Of a DNA stretch of 64,000 nt, positions 11,221 to 24,319 are shown piece after piece. The notes under the pieces were generated by a model. It did not search any database and was not told where the DNA came from. It saw nothing but the letters and a program-made list of their open reading frames with translations. Location of the stretch: contig NC_092230.1 of NCBI RefSeq assembly GCF_036320965.1, positions 50,517,282-50,581,281 of the forward strand. The letters run 5' to 3'. Position 1 is the stretch's first letter. Each line of letters begins with the position of its first letter. The position numbers and the translations under genes are program-made. Origin of the DNA: Panulirus ornatus. Taxonomy: Eukaryota > Arthropoda > Malacostraca > Decapoda > Palinuridae.

Positions 11221-11673
11221 ACTTACATACGTATACTTATGTATATCTCGCTTTTTAAACCAGGTATTCCCAATCACCAGTCCTTTTTCAGCACATAAAT
11301 CTACAAGCTCGTCACCATTTCCATTTACAACACTGAACACCCCATGTATACCAATTATTCCCTCAACTGCCACATTACTCACCTTTGCATTCAAAGCACC
11401 CATCACTATAACCTGGTCTCGTGCATCAAAACCACTAACACACTCATTCAGCTGCTCCCAAAACACTTGCCTCTCATGATCTTTCTTCTCATGCCCAGGT
11501 GCATATGCACCAATAATCACCCATCTCTCTCCATCAACTTTCAGTTTTACCCATATTAATCGAGAATTTACTTTCTTACATTCTATCACATACTCCCACA
11601 ACTCCTGTTTCAGGAGTACTGCTACTCCTTCCCTTGCTCTTGTCCTCTCACTAACCCCTGACTTAACTCCCAA
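10030..11673 (-). CDS. Chimeric LINE frame: APE fused to RT by nesting
   Basis: A 547-codon open frame made of two elements. Residues 1 to about 150 are the APE endonuclease of the host copy (WVIIGAYAPGHEKK; VIVMGALNAKVSN, where GDLNA has become GALNA, so a metal or catalytic Asp is lost). From GFRSGRGCVDQVF on it is the reverse transcriptase and C-terminus of the nested copy, with FADDTALVADS intact. The fusion is in frame by chance at the insertion point and skips the SDH endonuclease motif, the linker and RT blocks 0-2. It looks like an internal deletion of about 384 codons, but the flanking duplication shows it is an insertion junction. A working product is unlikely. Confidence 0.8.
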   Translation of the reverse strand: MGVKSGVSERTRAREGVAVLLKQELWEYVIECKKVNSRLIWVKLKVDGERWVIIGAYAPGHEKKDHERQVFWEQLNECVSGFDARDQVIVMGALNAKVSNVAVEGIIGIHGVFSVVNGNGDELVDLCAEKGLVIGNTWFKKRDIHKYTYVSGFRSGRGCVDQVFALKNVCEKYLEKQMDLYVAFMDLEKAYDRVDRDALWKVLRIYGVGGKLLEAVKSFYRGCKACVRVGREESDWFSVNVGLRQGCVMSPWLFNLFMDGVVREVNARVLERGASMKSVGDERAWEVSQLLFADDTALVADSCEKLQKLVTEFGKVCGRRKLRVNVNKSKVIRYSRVEGQVNWEVSLNGERLEEVKCFRYLGVDLSADGTMEAEVDHRVGEGAKILGALKNVWKSRTLSRKAKMGMFEGIVVPTMLYGCEAWAMDRVVRRRMDVLEMRCLRTMCGVRWFDRVSNVRVRGMCGNKKSVVERAEEGVLKWFGHMERMSEERLTKRIYVSEVEGTRRRGRPNWRWKDGVKRILCDRGLNMQEGERRARNRVNWSDVVYRG

Positions 11674-11957
11674 GACATTCCCAAACCACTCTTCCCTTTA
11701 CCCTTGAGCTTCGTTTCACTCAGAGCCAAAACATCCAGGTTCCTTTCCTCAAACATACTACCTATCTCTCCTTTTTTCACATCTTGGTTACATCCACACA
11801 CATTTAGACACCCCAGTCTGAGCCTTCGAGGAGGATGAGCACTCCCCGCATGACTCCTTCTCCTGTTTCCCATTTTAGAAAGTTAAAAAATACAAGGAGG
11901 GGAGGATTTCTGGCCCCCTGCTCCCGTCCCCCCAGTCGCCCTCTACGACACGCGAGG

Positions 11958-11959
<2 letters not shown>
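11221..11959 (-). mobile_element. RTE-1 5' part: 5'UTR and APE domain
   Basis: The 5' portion of the host copy. A frame at 11622-11873 starts at MGNRRRSHAGSAHPPRR and has LRLGCLNVCGCNQD and LALSETKLKGKG (APE catalytic Glu region). A one-base deletion near 11695 moves the rest into the frame used by the chimera at 10030-11673. Upstream lie about 85 bp of 5'UTR, cut off in (TA)n at 11960. The 5' head seen in the full-length copy at 48809 is partly missing. Confidence 0.85.

Positions 11960-12007
<48 letters not shown>
11960..12007. repeat. (TA)n between two LINE copies
   Basis: A dinucleotide run joining the 5' end of one minus-strand LINE to the 3' poly-A end of the next. Confidence 0.97.
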
Positions 12008-12015
<8 letters not shown>

Positions 12016-12774
12016 TTTTTGCTTTGTCGCTGTCTCCCGCGTTTGCGAGGTAGCGCAAGGAAACAGACGAAAGAAATGACCCAACCCACCCCCATACACA
12101 TGTATATACACACGTCCACACACGCAAATATACATACCTACACAGCTTTCCATGGTTTACCCCAGACGCCCCACATGCCCTGATTCAATCCACTGACAGC
12201 ACGTCAACCCCGGTATACCACATCGCTCCAATTCACTCTATTCCTTGCCCTCCTTTCACCCTCCTGCATGTTCAGGCCCCGATCACACAAAATCTTTTTC
12301 ACTCCATCTTTCCACCTCCAATTTGGTCTCCCTCTTCTCCTCGTTCCCTCCACCTCCGACACATATATCCTCTTGGTCAATCTTTCCTCAATCATTCTCT
12401 CCATGTGCCCAAACCATTTCAAAACACCCTCTTCTGCTCTCTCAACCACGCTCTTTTTATTTCCACACATCTCTCTTACCCTTACATTACTTACTCAATC
12501 AAACCACCTCACACCACACATTGTCCTCAAACATCTCATTTCCAGCACATCCATCCTCCTGCGCACAACTCTATCCATAGCCCACGCCTCGCAACCATAC
12601 AACATTGTTGGAACCACTATTCCTTCAAACATACCCATTTTTGCTTTCCGAGATAATGTTCTCGACTTCCACACATTCTTCAAGGCTCCCAGAATTTTCA
12701 CCCCCTCCCCACCCTATGATCCACTTCCACTTCCATGGTCCCATCCGCTGCCAGATCCACCCCCAGATATCTAA

Positions 12775-12778
<4 letters not shown>
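12008..12778 (-). mobile_element. 5'-truncated RTE LINE, subfamily A (RTE-3)
   Basis: Contains the 3'UTR and the C-terminal part of the polyprotein only, truncated within the RT block at RYLGVDL. Coding pieces lie at 12204-12470 (CGNKKSVVERAEEGVLKWFG to the end) and 12495-12701; a CGA-to-TGA stop near 12497 separates them, and the GEGAKIL region has a further frame loss. Both ends abut (TA)n. Confidence 0.9.

Positions 12779-12812
<34 letters not shown>
12779..12812. repeat. (TA)n between LINE copies
   Basis: A short (TA)n run followed by an imperfect TATTATTATT stretch that leads into the next LINE 3' end. Confidence 0.95.
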
Positions 12813-12817
<5 letters not shown>

Positions 12818-13220
12818 ATTTTTTTTTTATTATACTTTGTCGCTGTCTCCCGCGTTTGCGAGGTAGTGCAAGGAAACAGACGAAAGAAATGGCCCAACCC
12901 CCCCCATACACATGTATATACATACGTCCACACACGCAAATATACATACCTACACAGCTTTCCATGGTTTACCCCAGACGCTTCACATGCCTTGATTCAA
13001 TCCACTGACAGCACGTCAACCCCGGTATACCACATCGCTCCAATTCACTCTATTCTTTGCCCTCCTTTCACCCTCCTGCATGTTCAGGCCCCGATCACAC
13101 AAAATCTTTTTCACTCCATCTTTCCACCTCCAATTTGGTCTCCCTCTTCTCCTCGTTCCCTCCACCTCCGACACATATATCCTCTTGGTCAATCTTTCCT
13201 CACTCATTCTCTCCATGTGA

Positions 13221-13223
<3 letters not shown>
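12813..13223 (-). mobile_element. Short RTE LINE 3' fragment (RTE-4)
   Basis: The last 66 or so codons ([20 protein letters not shown] onward, 13016-13216) plus the 3'UTR. The 5' truncation point at 13223 joins directly to (TA)n, and the 3' end also lies in (TA)n and T-rich sequence. Confidence 0.9.

Positions 13224-13306
<83 letters not shown>
13224..13306. repeat. (TA)n microsatellite
   Basis: A dinucleotide run of about 80 bp between a LINE 5' truncation point and a short retroelement fragment. Confidence 0.97.
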
Positions 13307-13307
<1 letters not shown>

Positions 13308-13413
13308 ACTGACTGTTATATTTCTCTCTTGTGTCTCTCTTGATGATGTGATTATTACATGAGAGTGCACTTGGGAACTTATCGTGTTTCATTTTCCCTG
13401 TGGACTCATAGGA
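13307..13413 (+). mobile_element. Island with hammerhead-like motif, Penelope-like?
   Basis: About 105 bp isolated between two (TA)n runs. TGATGA (13341-13346) is followed by TGTG, ATTATTA, CATGAGA, that is, a short stem II and GAGA where a hammerhead needs GAAA, then GTGCACTTGGGAACTTATCG and GTGTTTC. It recalls the hammerhead-bearing terminal repeats of Penelope-like elements. This assignment is inference; the core is mutated and the partner element is absent. Confidence 0.3.

Positions 13414-15494
<2,081 letters not shown>

Positions 15495-15544
<50 letters not shown>
15495..15544. repeat. (TA)n at LINE 3' end
   Basis: A dinucleotide run that follows the A run of the preceding plus-strand LINE. 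Confidence 0.97.
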
Positions 15545-15546
<2 letters not shown>

Positions 15547-15617
15547 TACTTCATCGCTGTTTCCTGCATTAGCAAGATAGTGTCAGAAAACAGAAAAGAC
15601 AAACCCATCCACTCACA
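15545..15617 (-). mobile_element. Diverged LINE/SINE 3' tail relic
   Basis: Read on the minus strand this is the conserved tail found at the 3' end of every RTE copy here (GTCTGTTTTC-like, TATCTTGCTAATGCAGGAAA, CAGCGATGAAGTATG), but clearly diverged from the young copies. Confidence 0.7.
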
Positions 15618-15638
15618 AACACACACACACACACACAC

Positions 15639-15722
<84 letters not shown>
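15618..15722. repeat. (CA)n-(TA)n-(GT)n perfect palindrome
   Basis: An AC run (15618-15638), TATACATATA and (TA)n (15639-15698), then a GT run (15699-15722). The CA and GT arms are mutually complementary and the core is self-complementary, so the roughly 100-bp stretch can fold almost completely into a hairpin or cruciform. Confidence 0.95.
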
Positions 15723-15725
<3 letters not shown>

Positions 15726-16068
15726 GCGAGGTAGCGCCAGTAAAACAGACAAAATGGCCACATTCATTCACACTCAGTCTCTAGCTGTCATGTGTAATGC
15801 ACCGACTGAAGCCACAGCTCCCTATCTATATCCAGGCCCCACACACACCTTCCCATGGTTATCCCAGATGCTTCACATGCCCTGGTTCAGTCCACTGACA
15901 GCATATCATCCCCAGTATACAACATCGTTTCAATATACTATATTCTGTGCATGCCCTTCACCCTTCTGCATGTTCAAGCTGCAGTCGCTCAAAATCTTTT
16001 TCACTCCATCGTTCCATCCCCAGTTTGGTCTCTCACTTCACCTTGTTCCTTCCACCTCTGACATAAGA
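15723..16068 (-). mobile_element. Diverged RTE LINE 3' fragment, subfamily B
   Basis: The minus strand carries the end of the coding region and a long-type 3'UTR (ATGACAGCTAGAGACTGAGTG is present as its complement near 15766-15786). It is truncated near 16068 within the C-terminal coding region, where the 32-bp satellite begins. More diverged than the A copies; no usable frame. Confidence 0.75.
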
Positions 16069-16069
16069 T

Positions 16070-19000
16070 ACTGAAGCATATACAATATTATGTAGGATGA
16101 TACTGAAGCATATACAATATTGTGTAGGATGATAGTGAATCATATACAATATCATGTAGGATGATGGTGAAGCATATATAGTATTGTGTAGGATGATAAT
16201 GAAGCATATACAATATTGTATAGGATGATTGTGAAGCATACAATATTGTGTAGGATGACAGTGAAGCATATATAGTATTGTGCAGGATGATAGTGAAGCA
16301 TATACAATATTGTGTAGGATGACAGTGAAGCATATATAGTATTGTGCAGGATGATAGTGAAGCATATACAATATTGTGTAGGATGATAGTGAAGCATATG
16401 CAATATTGTGTAGGATGATAGTGAATCATATACAATATCATGTAGGATGATAGTGAAGCATATACAATATTGTGTAGGATGATAGTGAAGCATATACAAT
16501 ATTGTGTAGGATGATAGTGAAACATGCAATATTGTGTAGGATGATAGTGAAGCATATACAATATTGTGTAGGATGACAGTGAAGCACATACAATATTGTG
16601 TAGGATAATAGTGAAGCATATACAATATCATGTAGGATGATAGTGAAGCATATACAATATTGTGTAGGATGATAGTGAATCATATACAATATCATGTAGG
16701 ATGATAGTGAAGCATATACAATATTGTGCAGGATGATAGTGAAGCATATACAATATCATGTAGGATGATAGTGAAGCATATACAATATTGTGTAGGATGA
16801 TAGAGAATCATATACAATATCATGTAGGATGATAGTGAAGCATATACAATATTGTGTAGGATGATAGTGAATCATATACAATATCATGTAGGATGATAGT
16901 GAAGCATATACAATATTGTGCAGGATGACAGTGAAGCATATACAATATCATGTAGGATGATAGTGAAGCATATACAATATTGTGTAGGATGATAGTGAAT
17001 CATATACAATATCATGTAGGATGATAGTGAATCATATACAATATTGTGTAGGATGATAGTGAAGCATATACAATATTGTGTAGGATGATAGTGAAACATG
17101 CAATATTGTGTAGGATGATAGTGAAGCATATACAATATTGTGTAGGATGACAGTGAAGCACATACAATATTGTGTAGGATAATAGTGAAGCATATACAAT
17201 ATTGTGTAGGATGATAGTGAAACATGCAATATTGTGTAGGATGATAGTGAAGCATATACAATATTGTGTAGGATGACAGTGAAGCATATACAATATTGTG
17301 TAGGATGACAGTGAAGCACATACAATATTGTGTAGGATGATAGTGAAGCATATACAATACTGTGTAGGATGATAGTGAATCATACACAATATCATGTAGG
17401 ATGATAGTGAAGCATATACAATATTGTGTAGGATGATAGTGAAACATGCAATATTGTGTAGGATGATAGTGAAGCACATACAATATTGTGTAGGATGACA
17501 GTGAAGCACATACAATATTGTGTAGGATGATAGTGAATCATATACAATATCATGTAGGATGATAGTGAAGCATATACAATATTGTGTAGGATGATAGTGA
17601 ATCATATACAATATCATGTAGGATGATAGTGAATCATATACAATATCATGTAGGATGATAGTGAAGCATATACAATATTGTGTATGATGATAGTGAAACA
17701 TGCAATATTGTGTAGGATGATAGTGAAGCATATACAATATTGTGCAGGATGACAGTGAAGCACATACAATATTGTGTAGGATGATAGTGAAGCATATACA
17801 ATATTGTGTAGGATGATAGTGAAGCATATACAATATTGTGTAGGATGATAGTGGAGCATATACAATATTGTGTAGGATGATAGTGAATCATATACAATAT
17901 TGTGTAGGATGATAGTGAAGCATATACAATATTGTGTAGGATGATAGTGAAGCATATACAATATTGTGTAGGATGATAGTGAAGCACATACAATATTGTG
18001 TAGGATGACAGTGAAGCACATACAATATTGTGTAGGATGATAGTGGAGCATATACAATATTGTGTAGGATGATAGTGAAGCATATACAATATTGTGTAGG
18101 ATGATAGTGAAGCATATACAATATTGTGTAGGATGATAGTGGAGCACATACAATATTGTGTAGGATGATAGTGAAGCATATACAATATTGTGTAGGATGA
18201 CAGTGAAGCACATACAATATTGTGTAGGATGACAGTGAAGCACATACAATATTGTGTAGGATGATAGTGAAGCACATACAATATTGTGTAAGATGACAGT
18301 GAAGCACATACAATATTGTGTAGGATGATAGTGAAGCACATACAATATTGTGTAGGATGATAGTGAATCATATACAATATCATGTAGGATGATAGTGAAG
18401 CACATACAATATTGTGTAGGATGATAGTGGAGCATATACAATATTGAGGATGGTAGTGAAGCATATACAATATTGTGTAGGATGATAGTGAAGCACATAC
18501 AATATTGTGTAGGATGATAGTGAAGCATATACAATATTGTGTAGGATGATAGTGGAGCACATACAATATTGTGTAGGATGATAGTGAAGCATATACAATA
18601 TTGTGTAGGATGACAGTGAAGCACATACAATATTGTGTAGGATGATAGTGAAGCACATACAATATTGTGTAGGATGATAGTGAAGCACATACAATATTGT
18701 GTAGGATGACAGTGAAGCACATACAATATTGTGTAGGATGATAGTGAAGCACATACAATATTGTGTAGGATGATAGTGAATCATATACAATATCATGTAG
18801 GATGATAGTGAAGCACATACAATATTGTGTAGGATGATAGTGGAGCATAAACAATATTGAGGATGGTAGTGAAGCATATACAATATTGTGTAGGATGATA
18901 GTGAAGCACATACAATATTGTGTAGGATGACAGTGAAGCACATACAATATTGTGTAGGATGATAGTGAAGCACATACAATATTGTGTAGGATGATAGTGA

Positions 19001-19994
19001 ATCATATACAATATCATGTAGGATGACAGTGAAGCACATACAATATTGTGTAGGATGATAGTGAATCATATACAATATCATGTAGGATGATAGTGAAGCA
19101 TATACAATATTGTGTAGGATGATAGTGAATCATATACAATATCATGTAGGATGATAGTGAAGCATATACAATATTGTGTAGGATGATAGTGAAACATGCA
19201 ATATTGTGTAGGATGATAGTGAAGCCATATACAATATTGTGTAGGATGATAGTGAAGCACATACAATATTGTGTAGGATGATAGTGAAGCACATACAATA
19301 TTGTGTAGGATGAAAGTGAAGCACATACAATATTGTGTAGGATGATAGTGAATCATATACAATATTGTGTAGGATGATAGTGAAGCACATACAATATTGT
19401 GTAGGATGATAGTGAAGCATATACAATATTGTGTAGGATGATAGTGAAGCACATACAATATTGTGTAGGATGATAGTGAAGCATATACAATATTGTGTAG
19501 GATGATAGTGAAGCATATACAATATTGTGTAGGATGATAGTGAAGCACATACAATATTGTGTAGGATGATAGTGAAGCACATACAATATTGTGTAGGATG
19601 ATAGTGAAGCACATACAATATTGTGTAGGATGATAGTGAAGCACATACAATATTGTGTAGGATGATAGTGAAGCATATACAATATTGTGTAGGATGATAG
19701 TGAAGCACATACAATATTGTGTAGGATGATAGTGGAGCATATACAATATTGTGTAGGATGATAGTGAAGCACATACAATATTGTGTAGGATGATAGTGGA
19801 GCATATACAATATTGTGTAGGATGATAGTGAAGCACATACAATATTGTGTAGGATGATAGTGAAGCACATACAATATTGTGTAGGATGATAGTGAAGCAC
19901 ATACAATATTGTGTAGGATGATAGTGGAGCATATACAATATTGTGTAGGATGATAGTGAATCATATACAATACAGTGTAGGATGACAGTGAAGT
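16070..19994. repeat. 32-bp tandem satellite, about 122 units
   Basis: The unit is GAAGCATATACAATATTG then TGTAGGATGATAGT (32 bp). Variants: GAATCATATACAATATCATG, CACATACAATATTG, a 30-bp unit with GAAACATGCAATATTG (near 16519, 17094, 17221, 17441, 17697, 19191), and shortened units near 18440 and 18850 with AATATTGAGGATGG. Most units hold the perfect palindrome ACAATATTGT (first clear one 16114-16123). Recurrence of the same variant blocks at several sites indicates block duplication. Minus-strand frames of up to 433 codons occur in several overlapping frames and are not genes. Confidence 0.96.
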
Positions 19995-20344
19995 TTACAA
20001 GAGGACACTGAAGCATACTTATATAATGACGTATGTGAGCGATCTGATGATTTTCCTGAACATGAGTGAGTGAGGAAGTGCTTTACTGTGTAATATGATC
20101 ATTCATCTATAAGATTATATCCAATCCAGTGCACGACATTAAACCATATTACCTGCTCAATAAATGAATTCTCGAATTTAAAATCTGGAACATTTTACAC
20201 TGTAATCTAATTAACAATTGTGTCCCCTGACAACATAAAAGATTTTTCCCGCTACCACACAGATTGGTCTATAACATATACAAGAAAAGTAGTCATATAT
20301 AGTGTTGACTCTGGCGTATTATGATACGTTACCATCTGATCAAA
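19995..20344. other. No feature seen (between two satellites)
   Basis: About 350 bp of AT-rich, non-repetitive-looking sequence. No open frame, RNA or transposon signature that I can support. Confidence 0.6.
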
Positions 20345-23334
20345 CCCTCTCCTTTCCCATCACTGCCGGTCCCTTCCCTGACCCTCCAAACACCACCTGT
20401 CCCCTCCCTGACCCTCCCAACACCACCTGTCCCCTCCATGACCCTCCAAACACCACCTGTCCCCTGCCTGACCCTCCCAACATCACCTGTCCCCTCCCTG
20501 ACCTTCCCAACACCACCTGTCCCCTCCTTGACTTTCCCAACACCACCTATCCCCTCCCTGACCCTCCCAACACCACCTGTCCCCTCCCTGACCTTCCCAA
20601 CACCACCTGTCCCCTCCTTGACTTTCCCAACACCACCTATCCCCTCCCAACACCACTTGTTCCCTCCCTGACCCTTCCAACACCATCTGTCCCCTCCCTG
20701 ACCCTCCAAACACCACCTGTCCCCTCCACGACCCTCCCAATACCACCTGTCCCCTCCCTGACCTTCCCAACACCCCCTATCCCCTCCCTGAACTTCCCAA
20801 CACCATCTGTCCCCTCCCTGACCCTCCTAACACCATCTGTCTCCTTTGTGATCCTTCCAATACCACCTGTCCCCTCCCTGACCCTCCCAACACCACCTGT
20901 CCCCTTCCTGACCCTCCCAATACCACCTGTCCCCTCCCTGACCCTCCCAACACCACCTGTCCCCTCCCTGACCCTCCCAACACCACCTGTCCCCTCCCTG
21001 ACCCTCCCAACACCATCTGTCCCCTCCCTCACCTTCCCAACACCCCCTATCCCCTCCCTGAACTTCCCAACACCATCTGTCCCCTCCCTGACCCTCCTAA
21101 CACCATCTGTCCCCTCCTAACACCACCTGTCTCCTTTGTGATCCTTCCAATACCACCTGTCCCCTCCCTGAACTTCCCAACACCATCTGTCCCCTCCCTG
21201 ACCCTCCTAACACCATCTGTCCCCTCCTAACACCACCTGTCTCCTTTGTGATCCTTCCAATACCACCTGTCCCCTCCCTGACCCTCCCAACACCATCTGT
21301 CCCCTCCCTGACCCTCCCAACACCACCTGTCCCCTCACTGACGATCCTAACACCACCTGTCTCCTCTCTGATCCTTCCAATACCACCTGTCCTCTCCCTG
21401 ACCCTCTCTACACCACCTGTCCCCTCCCTGACCCTCCCAACACCACCTGTCCCCTCCCTGACCTTCCCAACACCACCTGTCCCCTCCCTGACCTTCCCAA
21501 CACCACCTGTCCCCTCCCTGACCCTCTCTACACCACCTGTCCCCTCCCTGACCCTCCCAACACCACCTGTCCCCTTCCTGACCCTCCCAACACCACCTGT
21601 CCCCTCCCTGACCCTCCCAACACCACCTGTCCCCTCCCTGACCCTCCCAACACCACCTGTCCCCTCCCTGACCCTCCCAACACCACCTGTCCCCTCCCTG
21701 ACCCTCCTAACACCACCTGTCTCCTCTCTGATCCTTCCAATACCACCTGTCCCCTCCCTGACCCTCTCTACACCACCTGTCCCCTCCCAACACCACCTGT
21801 CCCCTCCCTGACCTTCCCAACACCACCTGTCCCCTCCCTGACCTTCCCAACACCACCTGTCCCCTCCCTGACCCTCTCTACACCACCTGTCCCTTCCCTG
21901 ACCCTCCCAACACCACCTGTCCCCTCCCTGACCTTCCCAACACCACCTGTCCCCTCCCTGACCCTCCCAATAACACCTGTCCCCTTCCTGACCCTCCCAA
22001 CACCACCTGTCCCCTCCCTGACTCTCCCTACACCACCTGTCCCCGCCCTGACCCTCCCAACACCACCTGTCCCCTCCCAACACAACCTGTCCCCTTCCTG
22101 ACCCTCCCAATGCCACCTGTCCCCTCCCTGACCCTTCTAACACCACCTGTCCCCTCCCTGACCTTCCCAACACCACCCGTCCCCTCCTTGACTTTCCCAA
22201 CACCACCTATCCCCTCCCTGATCCTCCCAACACCACTTGTTCCCTCCCTGACCCTTCCAACACCATCTGTCCCCTCCCTGACCCTCCAAACACCACCTGT
22301 CCCCTCCCTGACCCTCCCAATACCACCTGTCCCCTCCCTGACCTTCCCAACACCACCTGTCCCCTCCTTGACTTTCCCAACACCACCTATCCCCTCCCTG
22401 ATCCTCCCAACACCACTTGTTCCCTCCCTGACCCTTCCAACACCATCTGTCCCCTCCCTGACCCTCCAAACACGACCTGTCCCCTCCACGACCCTCCCAA
22501 TACCACCTGTCCCCTCCCTGACCTTCCCAACACCCCCTATCCCCTCCCTGAACTTCCCAACACCATCTGTCCCCTCCCTGACCCTCCTAACACCATCTGT
22601 CCCCTCCTAACACCACCTGTCACCTTTGTGATCCTTCCAATACCACCTGTCCCCTCCTGACCCTCCCAACACCACCTGTCCCCTTCCTGACCCTCCCAAC
22701 ACCACCTATCCCCTCCCTGACCCTCCCAACACCACCTGTCCCCTCCCTGACCCTCCCAACACCACCTGTCCCCTCCCTGACCCTCCTAACACCACCTGTC
22801 CCCTCCCAACACCACCTGTCTCCTCTCTGATCCTTCCAATACCACCTGTCCCCTCCCTGACCCTCTTTACACCACCTGTCCCCTCCCTGACCCTCCCAAC
22901 ACCACCTATCCCCTCCCTGACCCTCCCAATACCACCTGTCCCCTCCCTGACTCTCCCTACACCACCTGTCCCCTCCCTGACCCTCCCAACACCACCTGTC
23001 CCATCCCTGACCTTCCCAACACCACCTGTCCCCTCCCTGACCCTCCCAACACCACCTGTCCCATCCCTGACCTTCCCAACACCACCTGTCCCCTCCCTGA
23101 CCCTCCCAACACAACCTGTCCCCTTCCTGACCTTCCCAACACCACCTGTCCCCTCCCTGACCCTTCTAACACCGCCTGTCCCCTCCCTGACCTTCCCAAC
23201 ACCACCTGTCCCCTCCCTGACCCTCCCAACATCACCTGTCCCTTCCCTGACTCTCTTAACATCACCTGTCCCATCCCTGACCTTCCCAGCACCACCTGTC
23301 CCCTCCCTGACCCTCCTAACACCACCTGTCCCCT
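20345..23334. repeat. 30-bp C-rich minisatellite, about 100 units
   Basis: The unit is CCCCTCCCTGACCCTCCCAA then CACCACCTGT. The plus strand is nearly G-free. The minus strand of a standard unit reads GGGAGGGTCAGGGAGGGG, four G tracts with loops of 1, 3 and 1 (for example the complement of 20401-20418), a canonical short-loop G-quadruplex motif; units with CTTCCC in place of CCTCCC break the second tract. Because 30 is a multiple of 3, both strands carry long frames (Pro-rich on plus, Gly-rich on minus, up to 369 codons), broken wherever a 20-bp short unit (CCCCTCCCAACACCACCTGT) occurs. I regard it as non-coding. Confidence 0.96.
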
Positions 23335-24319
23335 CAAAGAGGGAGATACGTACAAGGATTTTGAGACTGAGGAATACCGTTATAGCAGAGGGATTTTTTT
23401 ATTATATTGAAGGCTTCTGTCTTGAACAAAAGTCCTCAAGGCCAGGCCTAAATTGAAATAATGAGAGAATTATGAGATGGAAAAAGAAAAGGCAAGGGAA
23501 GGTATTTACAAATTTTGCAGAAAGTGAATGACCTGTCTTTTGAAATGTGCCAGGTGATAGTTATTACCAAAGACATGAGACAGTAGAGAGGTCTAAAGCT
23601 TCGATGTGTAGGGAAAGAAGCTGGTATCAAATGGCCTACCCTTAAGTTGTCCATGGATACAAAATAATCATGTGACATAGCAGCTTGCCAAGTATTGCAT
23701 GGTCTAGCTAGTGGTGAGGGTACACAAGCAGTCACAGGAGCAAAAACCACAGTAATACCTACAGATGTGGGAATGTGAACCAACATTGTGGCATGTGGCA
23801 AGGAGGTCAAGTTTGGAAGTTAGCCTGGGACAGTTTATTATTCAGATCGCTTTCAACTCAACTCTGCCATGTAAGGATACAGAGCTAGAACCACCCCAAA
23901 TGTCAGAGCAGTACTTAATACAAGGATGGATCAGTCCCTTGTATAAACAAAGCAACTGTTCAGGAGAGATGAAGTTTCGACATCTAAACACGGACAAGTT
24001 TCCCAAAGACAGACTTAGCTACTCCTGTTATGTGGGGTTCCCAAGAATGTCAATGGAATCAAGAGGTGAAATTACTGAACTGTCAAAGGCAAGGCAAGAG
24101 TTGTGAGGAGTCTTTGATAGAGGGATGGGTAGAAACTGAGTCTTGGAGGCATTGAACTTAACAAGATTTTGTCTACCCAACTGAGATATCCTGTCCAAGT
24201 CTGACTTCAATGAGAAAGTTGTATCAAGACGAGATGCAGATCAAATGAGAGAGGAGAAAACAGAATTGAAGGATGTGGATGAATGCAGTGTTGAATCATC
24301 AGCGTATGAGTACACTGGA

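Noticed and set aside
10030..11673. LINE variant with a 384-codon in-frame internal deletion, or a spliced form using GTAAGT
   Set aside because: The exact 12-bp duplication at 9816-9827 and 11221-11232 shows a nested insertion; also, the GTAAGT is retained, so splicing cannot explain it.
17646..18947. 433-codon minus-strand frame with repeated HYHPTQY
   Set aside because: Product of the 32-bp satellite: three repeats make 96 bp (32 codons) and all phases lack stops. Overlapping frames of similar length exist, and indels change phase at random.
16070..19994. Common origin of the 38-bp and 32-bp satellites (both contain GATRGTGAA)
   Set aside because: The shared 9 bases are too few; the remainder of the units does not align.
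21097..22206. Glycine-rich minus-strand frame of 369 codons, and proline-rich plus-strand frames (for example 20302-21120)
   Set aside because: The 30-bp unit gives 10-codon repeats in every phase; 20-bp short units break all frames, and both strands are equally open. No start context, signal peptide or flanking exon.
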